Shown: positions 47,238-58,160, counted from the first letter of the stretch. The stretch: DNA of 64,000 bases from Chrysogorgia sp. JL179-B06 (GCA_035772405.1 JAYKKM010000120.1:989001-1053000), one strand, 5' to 3'. The notes: generated by a model from the letters alone, not told the origin. Made by a program: numbers and translations.

Positions 47238-47363
47238 TAGTCATGAAAAATTTGCTACCCAACCCTTCAGAGAAGTGATTTTCTTTTACCCAACCATTTA
47301 GGTCTTAGAATTTTCAGTTACCCAACCATTTTCTCTTCGGCCCCCACCCCGGCCATAAATAAT

Positions 47364-48690
47364 CACCGGTCCCTTATTGATTTAATATCATATTTCTATA
47401 TTCAGTACAGTGGAACAAGGCTCACCGCGAGTCGTGTTGTGTTTCGTAGGCAGTGTATGTAAAAATATAAATCGTGATTTTAGAAATGTTTTCCCTACAT
47501 TTTTTGGAAGCCCACCTAATATTCCCAGAGAATTTACCCTGCCCCCCCCCCTCCTAATGTGATACCATCCATGCAAAGGTAAATTTTTGTGACCCCTACT
47601 CTAATGTTGACCAGACTTCCTCTAAAATGAGTGATAAGCTAGTGTACAGTCATTTTGCATCTGAGTATTTTACACGTCAGTATTTCCATCATTTATAACT
47701 AAACATTATTTTCACAAACAGAAACCCTTCACAAAAAATTAAAAAAGTACCATTAATGATAATTGCATGGTTTCCAATAATGCAAATAATCTTCCCATAC
47801 TTTATACAAAAATGACTGTACTCAATTTTATTATCTTGCAATGTCTTTTCATGTTTAAAGGCATTGCATGGATAATGTATATTCATCTCTCATTTTTTCA
47901 AGATGGCCAGAAATGAACTAAACAACAATGCACAATTTCAGCTCTAATAATGTGTCTTCATGTTGACCTTGAGTGAAGTGTATGACTATTTTTAATTATG
48001 TGGTCAAAATGCATGGCCAGCTACAACCATAGTTTTACATCAGGTGGCTTGACGATTGTAGAAAGAATGTCTGAAACTTTTTTGCTGACCCCCCCCCCCG
48101 CTTTTTTTACACACTGTTTTATTGTTTGGGTGATTTTCGAAATCACCCCTAAAAATTATTGTTGAAAAATTATGCCCCCTTCCTCAAAATTGCCGTAGCT
48201 CCCCCCCCCCCCCCCACCCCTATAGGTAAATTATGAACGCTCCCTAAACAGTAACAGCTTTGCAATAAATTTGCAACCAGCGACTTCGCGGCCATTGCAC
48301 GTAAGCAACGGTTGCAAAGTTGTAGGCAAATTCCAACTTTGCAAATGTGCAAAATTGGGCAAACGTGTCCAAAGTTGATCTTTGCAACAATTTTGTTATT
48401 AGATTTGCAAATGTGCAAATCAATTTTTTCGTCCCGTGGTTGGTGTAGACCTCCTACACTGGCTACACAGTACACATCATTTCGACATAGTGTTGTTTGC
48501 CAAATCAACTATAACTATTTTATATTATATTATAATATTATATTATTATATTATATTATTATATTATATCCCTCTGTTTGGATTTACTATTATATAAATC
48601 TATGACATAGATTTATATAATTATAATACATTATATAAAGTTACGACAAAATCTGTTTTAAATACACTGTAAACTATTAAATGAAATATA
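47364..48690. other. No gene recognised; poly-C tracts
   Basis: C-runs of 10 or more occur near 48092 and 48201. A stretch at 48250-48430 repeats TTTGCAAATGTGCAAA-like words in both orientations. (TTATA)n is at about 48520-48575. Confidence 0.5.
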
Positions 48691-48832
48691 CTATATATAT
48701 ATATATATATAAGATAAAACTGTTCACGATCTATCGTAGAGTGCTCGATACCATATGAGGTAGAGTTGCCTGAAGATCGCATCCAGCGTGAAACTCCGAG
48801 TAGCAAACAAACATTTAAGCGACATTTTCATA

Positions 48833-48848
48833 TTTATATATATATACT

Positions 48849-48892
<44 letters not shown>
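48833..48892. repeat. (TA)n microsatellite
   Basis: TA tract directly outside the inverted terminal repeat of the Penelope-like element. Confidence 0.95.
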
Positions 48893-48893
<1 letters not shown>

Positions 48894-49097
48894 CAAAGTG
48901 AAAAGGTGGTAAACTGCCAAGAATTTAGTGACGAGATACTGACGTTTCGAGCGGAGCCCTTCATCAGAGTAAGACGAGATGAAATGAAATAAATGGGGCT
49001 TATATATATGCCAAAAGGGTGTCACAAGTAGAAAGTAGCCAATCAAATGCACGGGAGATAAACAAACTGATAATTAATGAGATAATTAATGAGATAA
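48893..49097 (-). repeat. Penelope-like terminal repeat, inverted copy
   Basis: Reverse complement of 49760-49972 through GCAAAGTGAAAAGGTGGTAA, the hammerhead-like motif, and GATAAACAAACTGATAATTA. A short extra (GATAATTAAT)n expansion follows at 49070-49115. Confidence 0.88.
48937..48971 (-). ncRNA. Hammerhead-like motif in the inverted terminal repeat
   Basis: Minus strand: CTGATGA (48967-48961), GAAAC (48948-48944), GTC (48943-48941), with the 4-bp stem I TACT/AGTA. Sequence is identical to the plus-strand copy. Confidence 0.5.
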
Positions 49098-49129
49098 TTA
49101 ATGAGATAATTAATGAAATACCTCGGCAC

Positions 49130-49551
49130 CAGCGGGAACATTTTCTTGCGGCCGTTCCCGCTGTAACACATGCGCTTTTCTCAATCCCACTACAGTTATT
49201 ACTGCCCCCAAATTCGACCACACAATCCGTCATGCTTTTTCATGCACGTCCACCAACATAATTTATTGCATTTCATGCGATAAATGCCCTAAAATCTAGA
49301 TCGGTGAAACTGGGCGACGTCTTTCAGACAGGTTTGCTGAACATCTTCGTTCCGTGAGGATCAATGATGGTGACAAACCTGTAGCCCGCCATTTCAACAG
49401 CTCCAACCATTTGGTTTCAGACATGAAAGTCTGTGCCATCCTTCCCATCTCCGGTGGCAACGATAACCGCAAGCGGCAAGAGAAGCGTCTCATTTTTAAA
49501 CTTGGCACCACACATCCTCTTGGTCTAAACGAACGTTTTTCTTTTATTTAA
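49130..49551 (+). pseudogene. Penelope-like GIY-YIG endonuclease relic
   Basis: The frame reads a Cys-rich linker (GTFSCGRSRCNTCAFLNP, later CISCDKCPK) and then IGETGRRLSDRF, HLRSVRINDGDKPVARHFNS and KRQEKRLIFKLGTTHPLGLN, ending at FSFI. This is the GIY-YIG endonuclease of Penelope-like elements, which cuts the target DNA. The Tyr codon of the YIG motif is a TAG at 49297-49299, so the domain is interrupted at a key residue. The rest of the frame is open to the natural stop. Confidence 0.88.
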
Positions 49552-49759
49552 TTTCCTACAAGTTTTTGGTTATTTTAGTTTGCTTGGAACCTTTATTATT
49601 ATTAATTTTTTATTATTCGCGTATGCATTTTCATTCCTTTTCAAGTTTTTGTTTCTTATGCTAATATTATCGCCTAATCCCTTGAATATTGGACCTGTCA
49701 TTTCTCCCGCCCCCTCAGTCTGCTTGCTGATCGACTGTTAAAAATAGCAAATGATCTAA

Positions 49760-49972
49760 CGTTTCCCATCTCATTAATTATCAGTTTGTTTATCTCCCGT
49801 GCATTTGATTGGCTACTTTCTACTTGTGACACCCTTTTGGCATATATATAAGCCCCATTTATTTCATTTCATCTCGTCTTACTCTGATGAAGGGCTCCGC
49901 TCGAAACGTCAGTATCTCGTCACTAAATTCTTGGCAGTTTACCACCTTTTCACTTTGCTATATATTCAAAAC
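49760..49972 (+). repeat. Penelope-like terminal repeat, plus-strand copy
   Basis: It runs from TTTCCCATCTCATTAATTAT to CCACCTTTTCACTTTGC. It contains a TATATAAGCCCC TATA-like stretch near 49844 upstream of the ribozyme-like motif, a possible internal promoter. Confidence 0.85.
49880..49914 (+). ncRNA. Hammerhead-like motif in the Penelope-like terminal repeat
   Basis: CTGATGA (49884-49890), stem II GGGC-TCC-GCTC (49892-49902), GAAAC (49903-49907), GTC (49908-49910), and stem I TACT (49880-49883) with AGTA (49911-49914). The core matches consensus apart from an unpaired A before stem II. Helix III is only the ACGT palindrome, so cleavage would need a dimer. Confidence 0.55.
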
Positions 49973-49992
49973 ACTGTCTACGCAGCACTCTA

Positions 49993-50029
<37 letters not shown>

Positions 50030-50100
50030 GATAAAACTGTTCACGATCTATCGTGGAGTGCTCGATACCATATGAGGTAGAGCTTAATATAGGAAAATTT

Positions 50101-50580
<480 letters not shown>

Positions 50581-51074
50581 ATTTATATATATGTCAAATT
50601 AGTCTTTGTCTCTTCACACATGAAGAATAAATTTTATTATTTTATACAGTTCTACTATTTTAGTTTTAATCACAAACAGCTTTATTCTTTAGTTTATGTT
50701 TAGTTTCAGTACTCAGAGGTAAAAGTAATTTTAGTCCTGTTTAGCTCTAGTCCTTCATATTGAATATAAAATTTTTTTAGTTACTGTTTAGTTGTAATAT
50801 TTATTATTAAAATTACTTTACTTTTAGTGAAGTTTTAGTTTTAGTTTATAACTAATTGTTCCAGGCTAGACTAAAATAGTTGGCTAAAACAACACTATTT
50901 CAACATTTTTAGAGTTTTCAATTGTATGACTATAAATATAATGAATCTTTATTTACTAGGGTGGTCCTGTCGGTACTGTTAGTCCGTTACAATAAAATGA
51001 ACTGAACTGATATCAATAACTATAAGAACCCCTTTAATTTGACATGCAGTAGGCGGTTTGTCACTTGTCAGTTA
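50581..51074. other. No gene recognised; downstream of the receptor gene
   Basis: AT-rich DNA with TTTTAGTT-like words. On the minus strand it would carry the 3' UTR of the receptor. An AATAAA-type signal was not assigned with confidence. Confidence 0.4.
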
Positions 51075-51409
51075 TCAAACAACTTGACCAGGTAGTGAGC
51101 TAGTAGTTCCTGCTTCTGTTATTTCTGTTACAACTTGCTCGCTTTCCGAAGAATCTTTCGCTGCACGAAAAGCATGAAGCACTGCTTTGTTTTCCGGGAT
51201 GACAGGCAATGCAGTACACGACTGCTCGATCTCCGTGCTCGCGATATCCATGTCATGTCCTCTCATCGTCATTAACGACAACGATCGTTTTCTGAAAACA
51301 GCTGGCGTTTCAATGACGAACGAACACTCGTCTGGGTTTATGGGCCGCACTCGGTTGCTGTGCAACCTTAACGTACGACGAAGCATTGCGCTGATCTCCC
51401 TTCGCACAG
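51075..51409 (-). CDS. Probable true C-terminal tail of the GPR161-like receptor
   Basis: In the frame overlapping the end of the receptor, translation gives TVRREISAMLRRTLRLHSNR, a basic amphipathic segment as expected for helix 8. A Ser/Thr/Glu-rich tail follows to a stop at 51075. The switch point is a run of five A on the minus strand (51414-51410); with four, the protein would continue in this frame to about 426 residues. Either the gene carries a recent frameshift or the base count in the assembly is wrong. Confidence 0.65.
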
Positions 51410-52356
51410 TTTTTAACGCGAAACGCGTAAATTATCGGACACCAAAGCACTGACGAGAGCGTCAATATCACCGAAACGGTCTGAACTTCACGGGCCACGA
51501 AGTCGTTTCGCCTTTGTACCGTTTCTATCAAAATACACACGGAGTACGGTATCCAGCACACGATGTTAGTGCCGACGTGCAATACAAACGTTTTCCAAGC
51601 TTTCGTGCGAGAATGTTCAGCGCGCGCGTTGACGCGCTGTTGTACTTGCGCTTGAATTATGTATTCACTCGGTGCAATGATGCTTCCCAAACTCAATCTT
51701 CCCCCGCGCACCTGTTTATGTACGGCGCTCAAGATGTAAAAATACGAACCAATGATGACGGATAAAGGCGCAAATATTGACACGGTGCAGAAGAACTTCG
51801 AGTAACCCCCGCTGCTGTATAACTGCCACAACACGGTACACGATAGTTTGGCATCTTGGTAGCCATACTTTCCCCATCCCAGCAGCGGAAGGACGGCGGT
51901 GAAGAACGAATACAACCAAATCATGACGATCATAGTGTAGGCTCTGGTAGAACTCATGAAAATTGGATGACGCAGTGGCTTGACTATGAAGTAATAACGA
52001 TCGTAACTAACCGCTGCCAACGTGAGGAGTAAAGCGCACGACAATAAAATCAAAAGAAAGCCGTTCATTTGACACCAAGTGTGACGGAAAAGCCAGTCGC
52101 CGTGAATGCTCGTGGCGACAACAAAAGGCAACACGAAAACAGAGGTGAAGACGTTAATGATGGTCATATTGAATACAAACTTGTTACACGTCACGGACAA
52201 TAAATCCCGGCTTCTCAGCGCAAACGTTGCGGCAACGAGTCCATTGCATATCAACGATGAAAGCATCAGAATTAACATAACCGACGATTGAATGGCTACT
52301 CCAGTTTGTGAAATGCCTTCTTCACTTTCACTGTCGTTGCTTGATGAATTCATCAT
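51310..52356 (-). CDS. Class A GPCR, GPR161-like, single exon
   Basis: The 348-codon frame has two N-glycosylation sites at the N-terminus (N3, N7) and seven membrane segments at about 21-47, 57-82, 94-122, 139-161, 186-211, 252-278 and 290-312. Hallmarks are N39 in TM1, C95 paired with C173 in the second extracellular loop, DRY at 119-121, W147, and CWIP at 267-270 in TM6. TM7 has CPIIY in place of NPxxY. TM2-TM4 (CNKFVF, LPFVV, YDRYY, PLLGW) resembles GPR161, a ciliary receptor in Hedgehog signalling in vertebrates. The ligand is unknown. The last 33 codons look out of frame. Confidence 0.85.
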   Translation of the reverse strand: MMNSSSNDSESEEGISQTGVAIQSSVMLILMLSSLICNGLVAATFALRSRDLLSVTCNKFVFNMTIINVFTSVFVLPFVVATSIHGDWLFRHTWCQMNGFLLILLSCALLLTLAAVSYDRYYFIVKPLRHPIFMSSTRAYTMIVMIWLYSFFTAVLPLLGWGKYGYQDAKLSCTVLWQLYSSGGYSKFFCTVSIFAPLSVIIGSYFYILSAVHKQVRGGRLSLGSIIAPSEYIIQAQVQQRVNARAEHSRTKAWKTFVLHVGTNIVCWIPYSVCILIETVQRRNDFVAREVQTVSVILTLSSVLWCPIIYAFRVKNCAKGDQRNASSYVKVAQQPSAAHKPRRVFVRH

Positions 52357-53002
52357 TTGTTTTCGACGTTTTCCGTTACCAATTAAACACTCGACGCTAT
52401 CCTTACAAATGAACTCCTAGAATTCAAACATTCTCCTCGTTCGAGCGTCGCCTCACACTTTATGGTCTGCATGTTGTCTCACTATTCCCTAGCTTGACAT
52501 GTATCGTATTACAGATACCACATTCAAGCCGCCACCTGCACTTGGGTGGTCTTATCATAGTTTATCGGCCATACCCGATACATCTCAATGTACGACACTC
52601 GAGACGTCGTTCCATATACTGGCCTCTGTGTAGACAACGTGTGTAGACCGACCCGATTCTTCCCAAGGGCTCTATATATACGCTTGCTTGAAAGCTTTCA
52701 AACAATCTACGACGGTCGATCTATATATAGCAGGATAAGCGAAATTCTATTAAAGAACTTATTAAACCTACGGGATGAGTGATAGCCGCTTTATAGGTTT
52801 TTGGAGCGCGAGCCTTCACTTTCATGTCGCCGATATATCTCTGATTCAACACTCGAAATTTTCCTTCACCATATATCTTTAGAACATGTAGTTTAATCGA
52901 GTGAAATGCCAAATATTACCTTTAATATACCCAGAATCTTATCCCGGCATTAGGCTCTCGGCAGGCATATCACACATATCACAATTTATATATAATTTAT
53001 AG
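52357..53002. promoter_or_regulatory. Upstream region of the GPR161-like gene
   Basis: Non-coding sequence 5' of the receptor. TATATATA words occur near 52672 and 52722, but more than 300 bp from the ATG. No specific site can be assigned. Short frames here are not credible. Confidence 0.25.
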
Positions 53003-53416
53003 TTTTTGATTTGGACTTTTCGTTTAGAAGATATCACTCTTTAAACATTGCTATTTATATCAAAAAGCCGCTAATTAGAAAGGCCTGGAACGAGCCACTA
53101 AGAGACGAATGTGTGTTTGGGGAACTTGTAAACACTGTATTAAACACGCTGCAAGTGATATTTTTCTTTCAAATTCGCTTCATTAGAACATCCATACACT
53201 GCGTATCTGTCTGGCATGAATGAATAGTTCAACATAAACGATAAATTTTATAGCATAATCTGGGAAACGAGGCCGGACTCATCTCTTAAATGACGTCACA
53301 ACTTAGTTTCCAGACCAGAATTGGCAGAAATACGTTTTCGGTTTTTAATCGGAATTTGCTTACGTTTCTTAATTTGGATGCAAAATATCTTCTAAACGAA
53401 AAGTCCAAATCAAAAA
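53003..53416. mobile_element. 414-bp MITE with perfect 32-bp terminal inverted repeats
   Basis: 53003-53034 (starting TTTTTGATTTGGACTTTTCG) is the exact reverse complement of 53385-53416. The interior has no transposase. No target duplication is obvious. Perfect termini suggest a fairly recent insertion. Confidence 0.85.
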
Positions 53417-53935
53417 ATGTAAAATAACTTATGAATATCAGCTATTTTTTGATCCTCTATACAGATAACTAAAAAACAAAATGGCTGTATAGGCACTTTA
53501 AGCGGTTTCGGCGAAAGAACTTTACCCCAAGTCCATTTTCTTATGTTTGTTTGTACCATTTTCTCAAAGAGGACTTCAGGCAGAAAAACTCGTAGTACCA
53601 AAATTCCTGAAAACCTGTAAGAAACCCGCCAGGAATTCCCCGACGCAGGGGCTAAGGTCCCCGACAGGCGGGGCTAACAGGTACTGGTAATTTCTCTAGG
53701 ATAGGGGCATGCATGCTCCCCAGGGGAATTTTTAATTTTCTAAGCCTCTGAAACGCTATTTTCTAACAATGAAAATCATGATTTTATAGTCAGTATTTCC
53801 TAAATTAAAAACGCACGCGCTGATTGGCTGAAAGCCGTGTTTCTATAACCTCGATCGGAAAACATGGATTTTTCCCGCCATTTTATAAAATGGACTGTAA
53901 GACGAACCTTTGCTCAGAAACAGCTAAAATGTCAA
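53417..53935. other. No gene recognised
   Basis: It contains paired CCCCGACGCAGGGGCTAAGG / CCCCGACAGGCGGGGCTAAC stretches near 53639-53670, a short GC-rich duplication. Confidence 0.5.
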
Positions 53936-54125
53936 TTACTCATGCCAGTACGATAGGGGTAACAGTTCTGTTTTCAGAAGTCTACAGTTATAGCTAACGT
54001 CAGATCTAAATGGTAATGACAGAATAAACTTAGTAGCACGGCGTTGGACTCTTTCGACGTTGAGAATTAGTGACACAGTTTGCGGAGACCAAACTTGTGA
54101 ACAGTATGCAAAGTGACTTCTTACT
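53936..54125 (-). pseudogene. LINE C-terminal fragment
   Basis: The minus strand reads YCSQVWSPQTVSLI, then NVERVQRRATKFILSLPFRS and LLPLSYWHE. The VQRRATKFI motif is the hallmark of the CR1-like C-terminal region and also occurs in the two neighbouring LINEs, but this copy is too diverged to be the same subfamily. Confidence 0.75.
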
Positions 54126-54511
54126 AAAACTGTCTATATATTTTGTTCTTACGTGCGTGCGTTTTTCGTTTCTCAGTATTAAATGGGGTGATAACCTGGC
54201 TGCCTGGGGGCCCCCATTGAGGGTTGGGGCCCCCGGGTTCGCCCGGTCTGAGCCCACAGTAGTTACGCCACTGAGGGGGAATGGTTTATTTATTTATTTA
54301 TTAACTTTACAACCAAGCAAGAAAGCAAAATAATTAATACAACGGTTAAAGATAAAAAAACAGACAAAAACAGTGCAGTCTTGAACATGGTTGAAGGTAT
54401 AGTCAACAGGACATGTGTCCCATGTGAAGACTAACCTGACAAAAATTTACAGAATAGACATAAATTAAAGACAAGGACTAATTACACTAATAACATATGT
54501 TATAGGACAGA

Positions 54512-55210
54512 TTAAGAACAGCAGCTTAAATTATATGAACGGCACTTAGAGCAGTACGTTTTCCAAGTGCGCATTCTGTTTACATCGAAAGAAGAGTCTA
54601 ATTGAGAAGAGTAGTATATATAAAGTTGGTGCTTAAAAGAGAAAACAGACGTACTATTACGGATGATCGGAGATAGATTGTTCCAGAGAAAGACAATTCG
54701 ATTAAAAAAGGAGTTCCTAAAAAGAGAGGTCCTGCAAGGATTGACTTGAAGCACATTGTCCTTGCTAGAACGGGTGCGAGACGAGAGGTGAGAAGAAAAG
54801 GTAACAAAAGAGGAGATGTCTAGATCGTAAAGGCCTTGTTTACATTTGAAAAAAAAGATGAGATCCTTTATTTCAAGCCAGTACGATATAGGTAGTAATT
54901 TCAGCTTTTTAAGACGCTCAGGATAAGACAAATCGTAGTCTTGTAGTATAAATTTGGTAGCTCGTCTTTGAACTCCCTCCAGGAACGCAAGATCACGTGA
55001 CGAACCTTGAGGTGCCCAGATCTCACTAGCGTGAGACAAGTGAGATCGGACGAGAGCAAGATAGAGTAGCCGACGGCAGCGAGTATCAATTAATTTAGTG
55101 CAGTTCCTGCGAAGAAAGCCAAGCAAGCGGTTGGCTTTGGCAGTACAGCTGGCAATATGAGGGGACCTTGCTGACAACCACACCCAAGTCGACTTGATTA
55201 GAAACACTCT
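54512..55210 (-). pseudogene. LINE C-terminal region in the second frame
   Basis: From about SPHIASCTAKANRLLGFLRR onward the frame gives LVRSHLSHASEIWAPQGSSR, LEGVQRRATKFILQDY, RLKKLKLLPISYWLEIKDLI and NSFFNRIVFLWNNLSP, ending at 54512. The first part of this frame (55294-55211) is a shadow of the RT and is excluded. Confidence 0.85.
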
Positions 55211-56624
55211 TGATTGGTTCATTGTTGAGGTAATAGGAATGAGTTGGAGGGTTTCGTTTGCGAGATACTCTGAGCAGGAGCGTCTTTGATGCATTGAATT
55301 TCAGTTGCCAGGACAGCGACCAGTTGTACATAGAGTCGAGATCAACCTGGAGCAGATCTCGTTCTGCTGATGACTGAATTGCGCGGTAACATTTACTATC
55401 ATCAGCAAATAGTGCAACAGTACTGTTCCTGGTTACCCTTGGAAGATCATTTACATACAAAGTGAAAAGAAGAGGACCTATGACACTACCTTGTGGCACA
55501 CCAGACGTAACGTTAAGGAAAGATGAATAAACTCCTTCGATAACGACACGCTGTTTACGATCACGAAGGTAATCGGCGAACCAGTTAAGAAGTGGACCGG
55601 CAATTCCATAATTTTTCAGTTTGGACAAGAGTTTGCTGTGAGACACAGAGTCGAAAGCTTTAGCGAAATCGAGATAAATAAGGTCGATTTCTTTACCGGA
55701 ATCAAGAGCACTGCCGATGTCGTGAAACACTTTAAGCAGTTGAGTAACACATGACCTATTGCAGCGGAAGCCGTGTTGAAGGTCGTACAAAGAGTTTTTA
55801 ATGAAAAAAGAAACCTGACTGAAAATCAAACGTTCAAATACTTTAGAGACTTGGGAGAGTAATGAAACAGGTCTGTAGTTGGTGACCTGATGAGCATCAC
55901 CTTTCTTAGGTATTGGAACCACATTAGCAAATTTCCATTCAGAAGGAAATAAACCTTGTTGGAGAGACAATTGGAAGAGAACAGCCAAAGACGGGGCGAT
56001 GACTTCAGAACAACGTTTTAAAAGGTAAGCTGGTATGCCATCAGGGCCAGTAGCCTTGGAGGGTGACAAATTGGATAACAACGACTGGACTTCGGATTCA
56101 GATACAATTATTGAGTCAAGAGAATTAATTGTTGACTTGGAGGGAGAAACAAGAGGTGAAGAACTAGTGTCGGAGTTAAAGACTGACGCAAAATAGTTAT
56201 TAAAAGCATCAGCCTTTTCCTCTGCAGTGGATAGTTTAAGACCTCCTAACTTCATTACATCAGGTAGTGAAGATTTCGAAGTTTTTGACTTAAAAAATCT
56301 CCAAAATAATTTGGAATTGTTATACACGGATTCAGAAAGTCCAGAGAGAAATTCTCTCTTCTTGGCATTAATCCAACACTTGACATGTTGCCGAGTCTTG
56401 CGAAATTTCTCCCACAGTTGAGGCGAGTTCTTGGCCTTTGCTTTTCTCCTAAGGGACTCCTTCATGTTTATGGCGTGAAGTAGATCCTTGGTGATGTAAG
56501 GAGGCGTGAAGGAACGCTTTAGCTTTGTTTTCGGAATAAAATAGTCTACAGCGGCAATAAAAGTGTCTTTCCACTTCGACCAGGCGAGATTAATGTCGTC
56601 GGGCTCACTGAGAACTATATCCAC
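55095..56624 (-). pseudogene. LINE reverse transcriptase (509 codons)
   Basis: Motifs in order: SKATGPDGIPAYLLKR, NVVPIPKKGDAHQVTNYRPV, DLQHGFRCNRSCVTQLL, LIYLDFAKAFDSVSH, SGVPQGSVIGPLLFTLYVND and ALFADDSK (FADD at 55398-55409, about residue 406). All catalytic Asp residues are present. Residues after DLGVVVS are out of frame. It is the best-preserved RT in the window. Confidence 0.9.
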
Positions 56625-56640
56625 TAATGGATATGGTTTA

Positions 56641-57055
56641 GTGGTTGGCTAACACTTCAGGCTACACCCCTTTGTAAAATCTCGTGTAGATGAAGCCCGT
56701 AGGTAGACTACCTTAAGTAGCTTCTCTCTTATAACCTCTATATGGTCATACTAATACAATTGGAAATTAACATTAGCTGAAGCCCCCCCCCGGTTCCTAT
56801 GCAGCGACATGACGATTTACATTTCGGTCTGTCACTTCCGGTCTACTACGCATGCTCCAAATCTGCCTCTTGATTGTTTCGGGTTTGTTTAAAGACAGGT
56901 TTGCTTCGAGAAGACAGGTTTGCTTCGAGAAGACGGGTTTGTTTCGAGAGTGGTTTCGTTTAAAAGACGGGTTTGTTTCAAGATTTTGTAAGGCGAGCCA
57001 GCAAAAAAGCTGGCGGGAGGAAAGGCGGGCAAACGAAAAAGCGGGTGGGGAAAAG
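56641..57055. repeat. Short tandem repeat of about 19 bp in intergenic DNA
   Basis: Within 56885-56985, units such as GACAGGTTTGCTTCGAGAA and GACGGGTTTGTTTCGAGAG occur four to five times. The rest of the interval shows nothing recognisable apart from a C-run at 56784. Confidence 0.75.
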
Positions 57056-58160
57056 CTTGTTTATTTGTTTTTGTTTATTAACTTTGCAACCATACAAGAA
57101 TGCAAATATACAGTAAATAAAGAGTGCAATACTTGAACATGATTTTAGGAATGATCAACAGGACAGGAGTCCCATATATGAAGATCAACCCAACAAAAAA
57201 TACATAATAAACATTAAATAAAAATACCAAAAAAAAAAATACGCAAATTACATAAGACTAAAGATTTAAGAGCAACAACTTGGATTGGAAGAACGACATT
57301 TAGAACAGAAACTTTCCAGGTGCGCAGTCTATTAACATCGAAATTGGAGTCTAACTTAGAAGAGTAGTGAATATAAAGTTCATGTTTAAAAATGGAAACA
57401 GAAGTACTATTTCGAACTATCGGAGAGAGATTGTTCCAGTGAAATACAATTCTGTTGAAAAAAGAATTTCTAAAAAGAGAAGTCCTACAATGATTGGCTT
57501 CAAGCAAGTTGTTTTGACTTGAACGAGCTAGTGCGAGACGAGCGGATAGAAGAAAAAGTAACAAAACGGGAGATATCTAGATCGTAGAGACCTTGTTTGC
57601 ACTTAAAAAAGAAGAGAAGATCCTTAATTTCAAGCCAATATGATATTGGTAATAAGTTAAGCTTTTTAAGACGGTCAGGGTAAGACGATTCATAATCTTG
57701 GAGTATGAATTTCGTGGCTCGTCTCTGAACACCCTCAAGAAGTGAAAGGTCACGGGACTTGTCCTGAGGAGCCCAGATTTCACTACCGTAAGACAAGTGA
57801 GAACGCACGAGCGCTAAATAAAGTAGACGACGGCAGCGGACATTTGAGTACAGTTCCTGCGAAGAAACCCAAGCATACGATTAGCTTTAGCAACACATTT
57901 AGCGATATGGGGGGACCATTTAAGGTCATTGTGATGACCACACCCAAATCGGTTTGATTTGTTACACTTTTAACTAATTCGTTGTTGAGTTGGTAGGAAT
58001 GACTAGACTGATTACGTTTTCGGGATATCCTTAGTAAGAGAGTTTTAGACACATTTGCCAGGACTGCGACCAGTTGCTCATAGCATCGAGATCAAGCTGG
58101 ACGAGATCTCTATCCGCTGGTGACTCAATTGAGCGGAAGCAATGACATTGTACTATCATT
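57056..58160 (-). mobile_element. Second, shorter copy of the same CR1-like LINE family
   Basis: It aligns to the 3' half of the LINE at 54284-56640, with the same order SHLSYGSEIWAPQDKSRDLS, VQRRATKFILQDY and LLPISYWLEIKDLL, and a 3' tail of T-rich repeats on plus at 57056-57080. It is broken by frame changes near 57555 and 57800. It keeps the 10 bp lacking from the other copy near 57915, but loses part of the RT to 5' truncation at about 58160. Confidence 0.88.

Larger units (their letters stand above)
45921..47363. mobile_element. Outer inverted-repeat element hosting two smaller ones
   Basis: Left ATTATTTATGG, then TCCGGGTGGGGCCGAAGAGA (45922-45954), matches the reverse complement of 47329-47363 at about 31 of 34 positions. 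The motif TACCCAACC recurs at 45981, 46468, 47253, 47287 and 47319. No transposase is visible. Confidence 0.6.
48711..50085. mobile_element. Degenerate Penelope-like element with opposed terminal repeats
   Basis: A 3'-terminal GIY-YIG domain (49130-49550, plus) lies between two copies of a 200-bp terminal sequence in opposite orientation (48893-49097 minus, 49760-49972 plus), each with a hammerhead-like motif. Outside these, AAGATAAAACTGTTCACGAT and the following bases occur as a direct repeat (48711 and 50030). RT is absent. Opposed or mixed terminal repeats (pLTRs) with ribozymes are characteristic of Penelope-like elements. Confidence 0.85.
54284..56640 (-). mobile_element. CR1-like LINE, 5' truncated, with near-intact RT
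   Basis: Minus strand: linker, full RT and C-terminal domain, then a 3' UTR closing with an (AAAT)n tail at 54284-54303. Coding sequence is in two overlapping frames (56624-55095 and 55294-54512). Relative to the sister copy at 57056-58160 it lacks about 10 bp near 55162-55172, which explains the frame change. The 5' part (endonuclease) is missing beyond about 56640. Confidence 0.9.

Noticed and set aside
48740..48810. Additional hammerhead-like motif (CTGAAGATCGC...GTGAAACTCC)
   Set aside because: CTGAAGA and GAAAC are present and stem II has three pairs, but there is no GTC and I could not build stem I; likely a diverged terminal-repeat relic.
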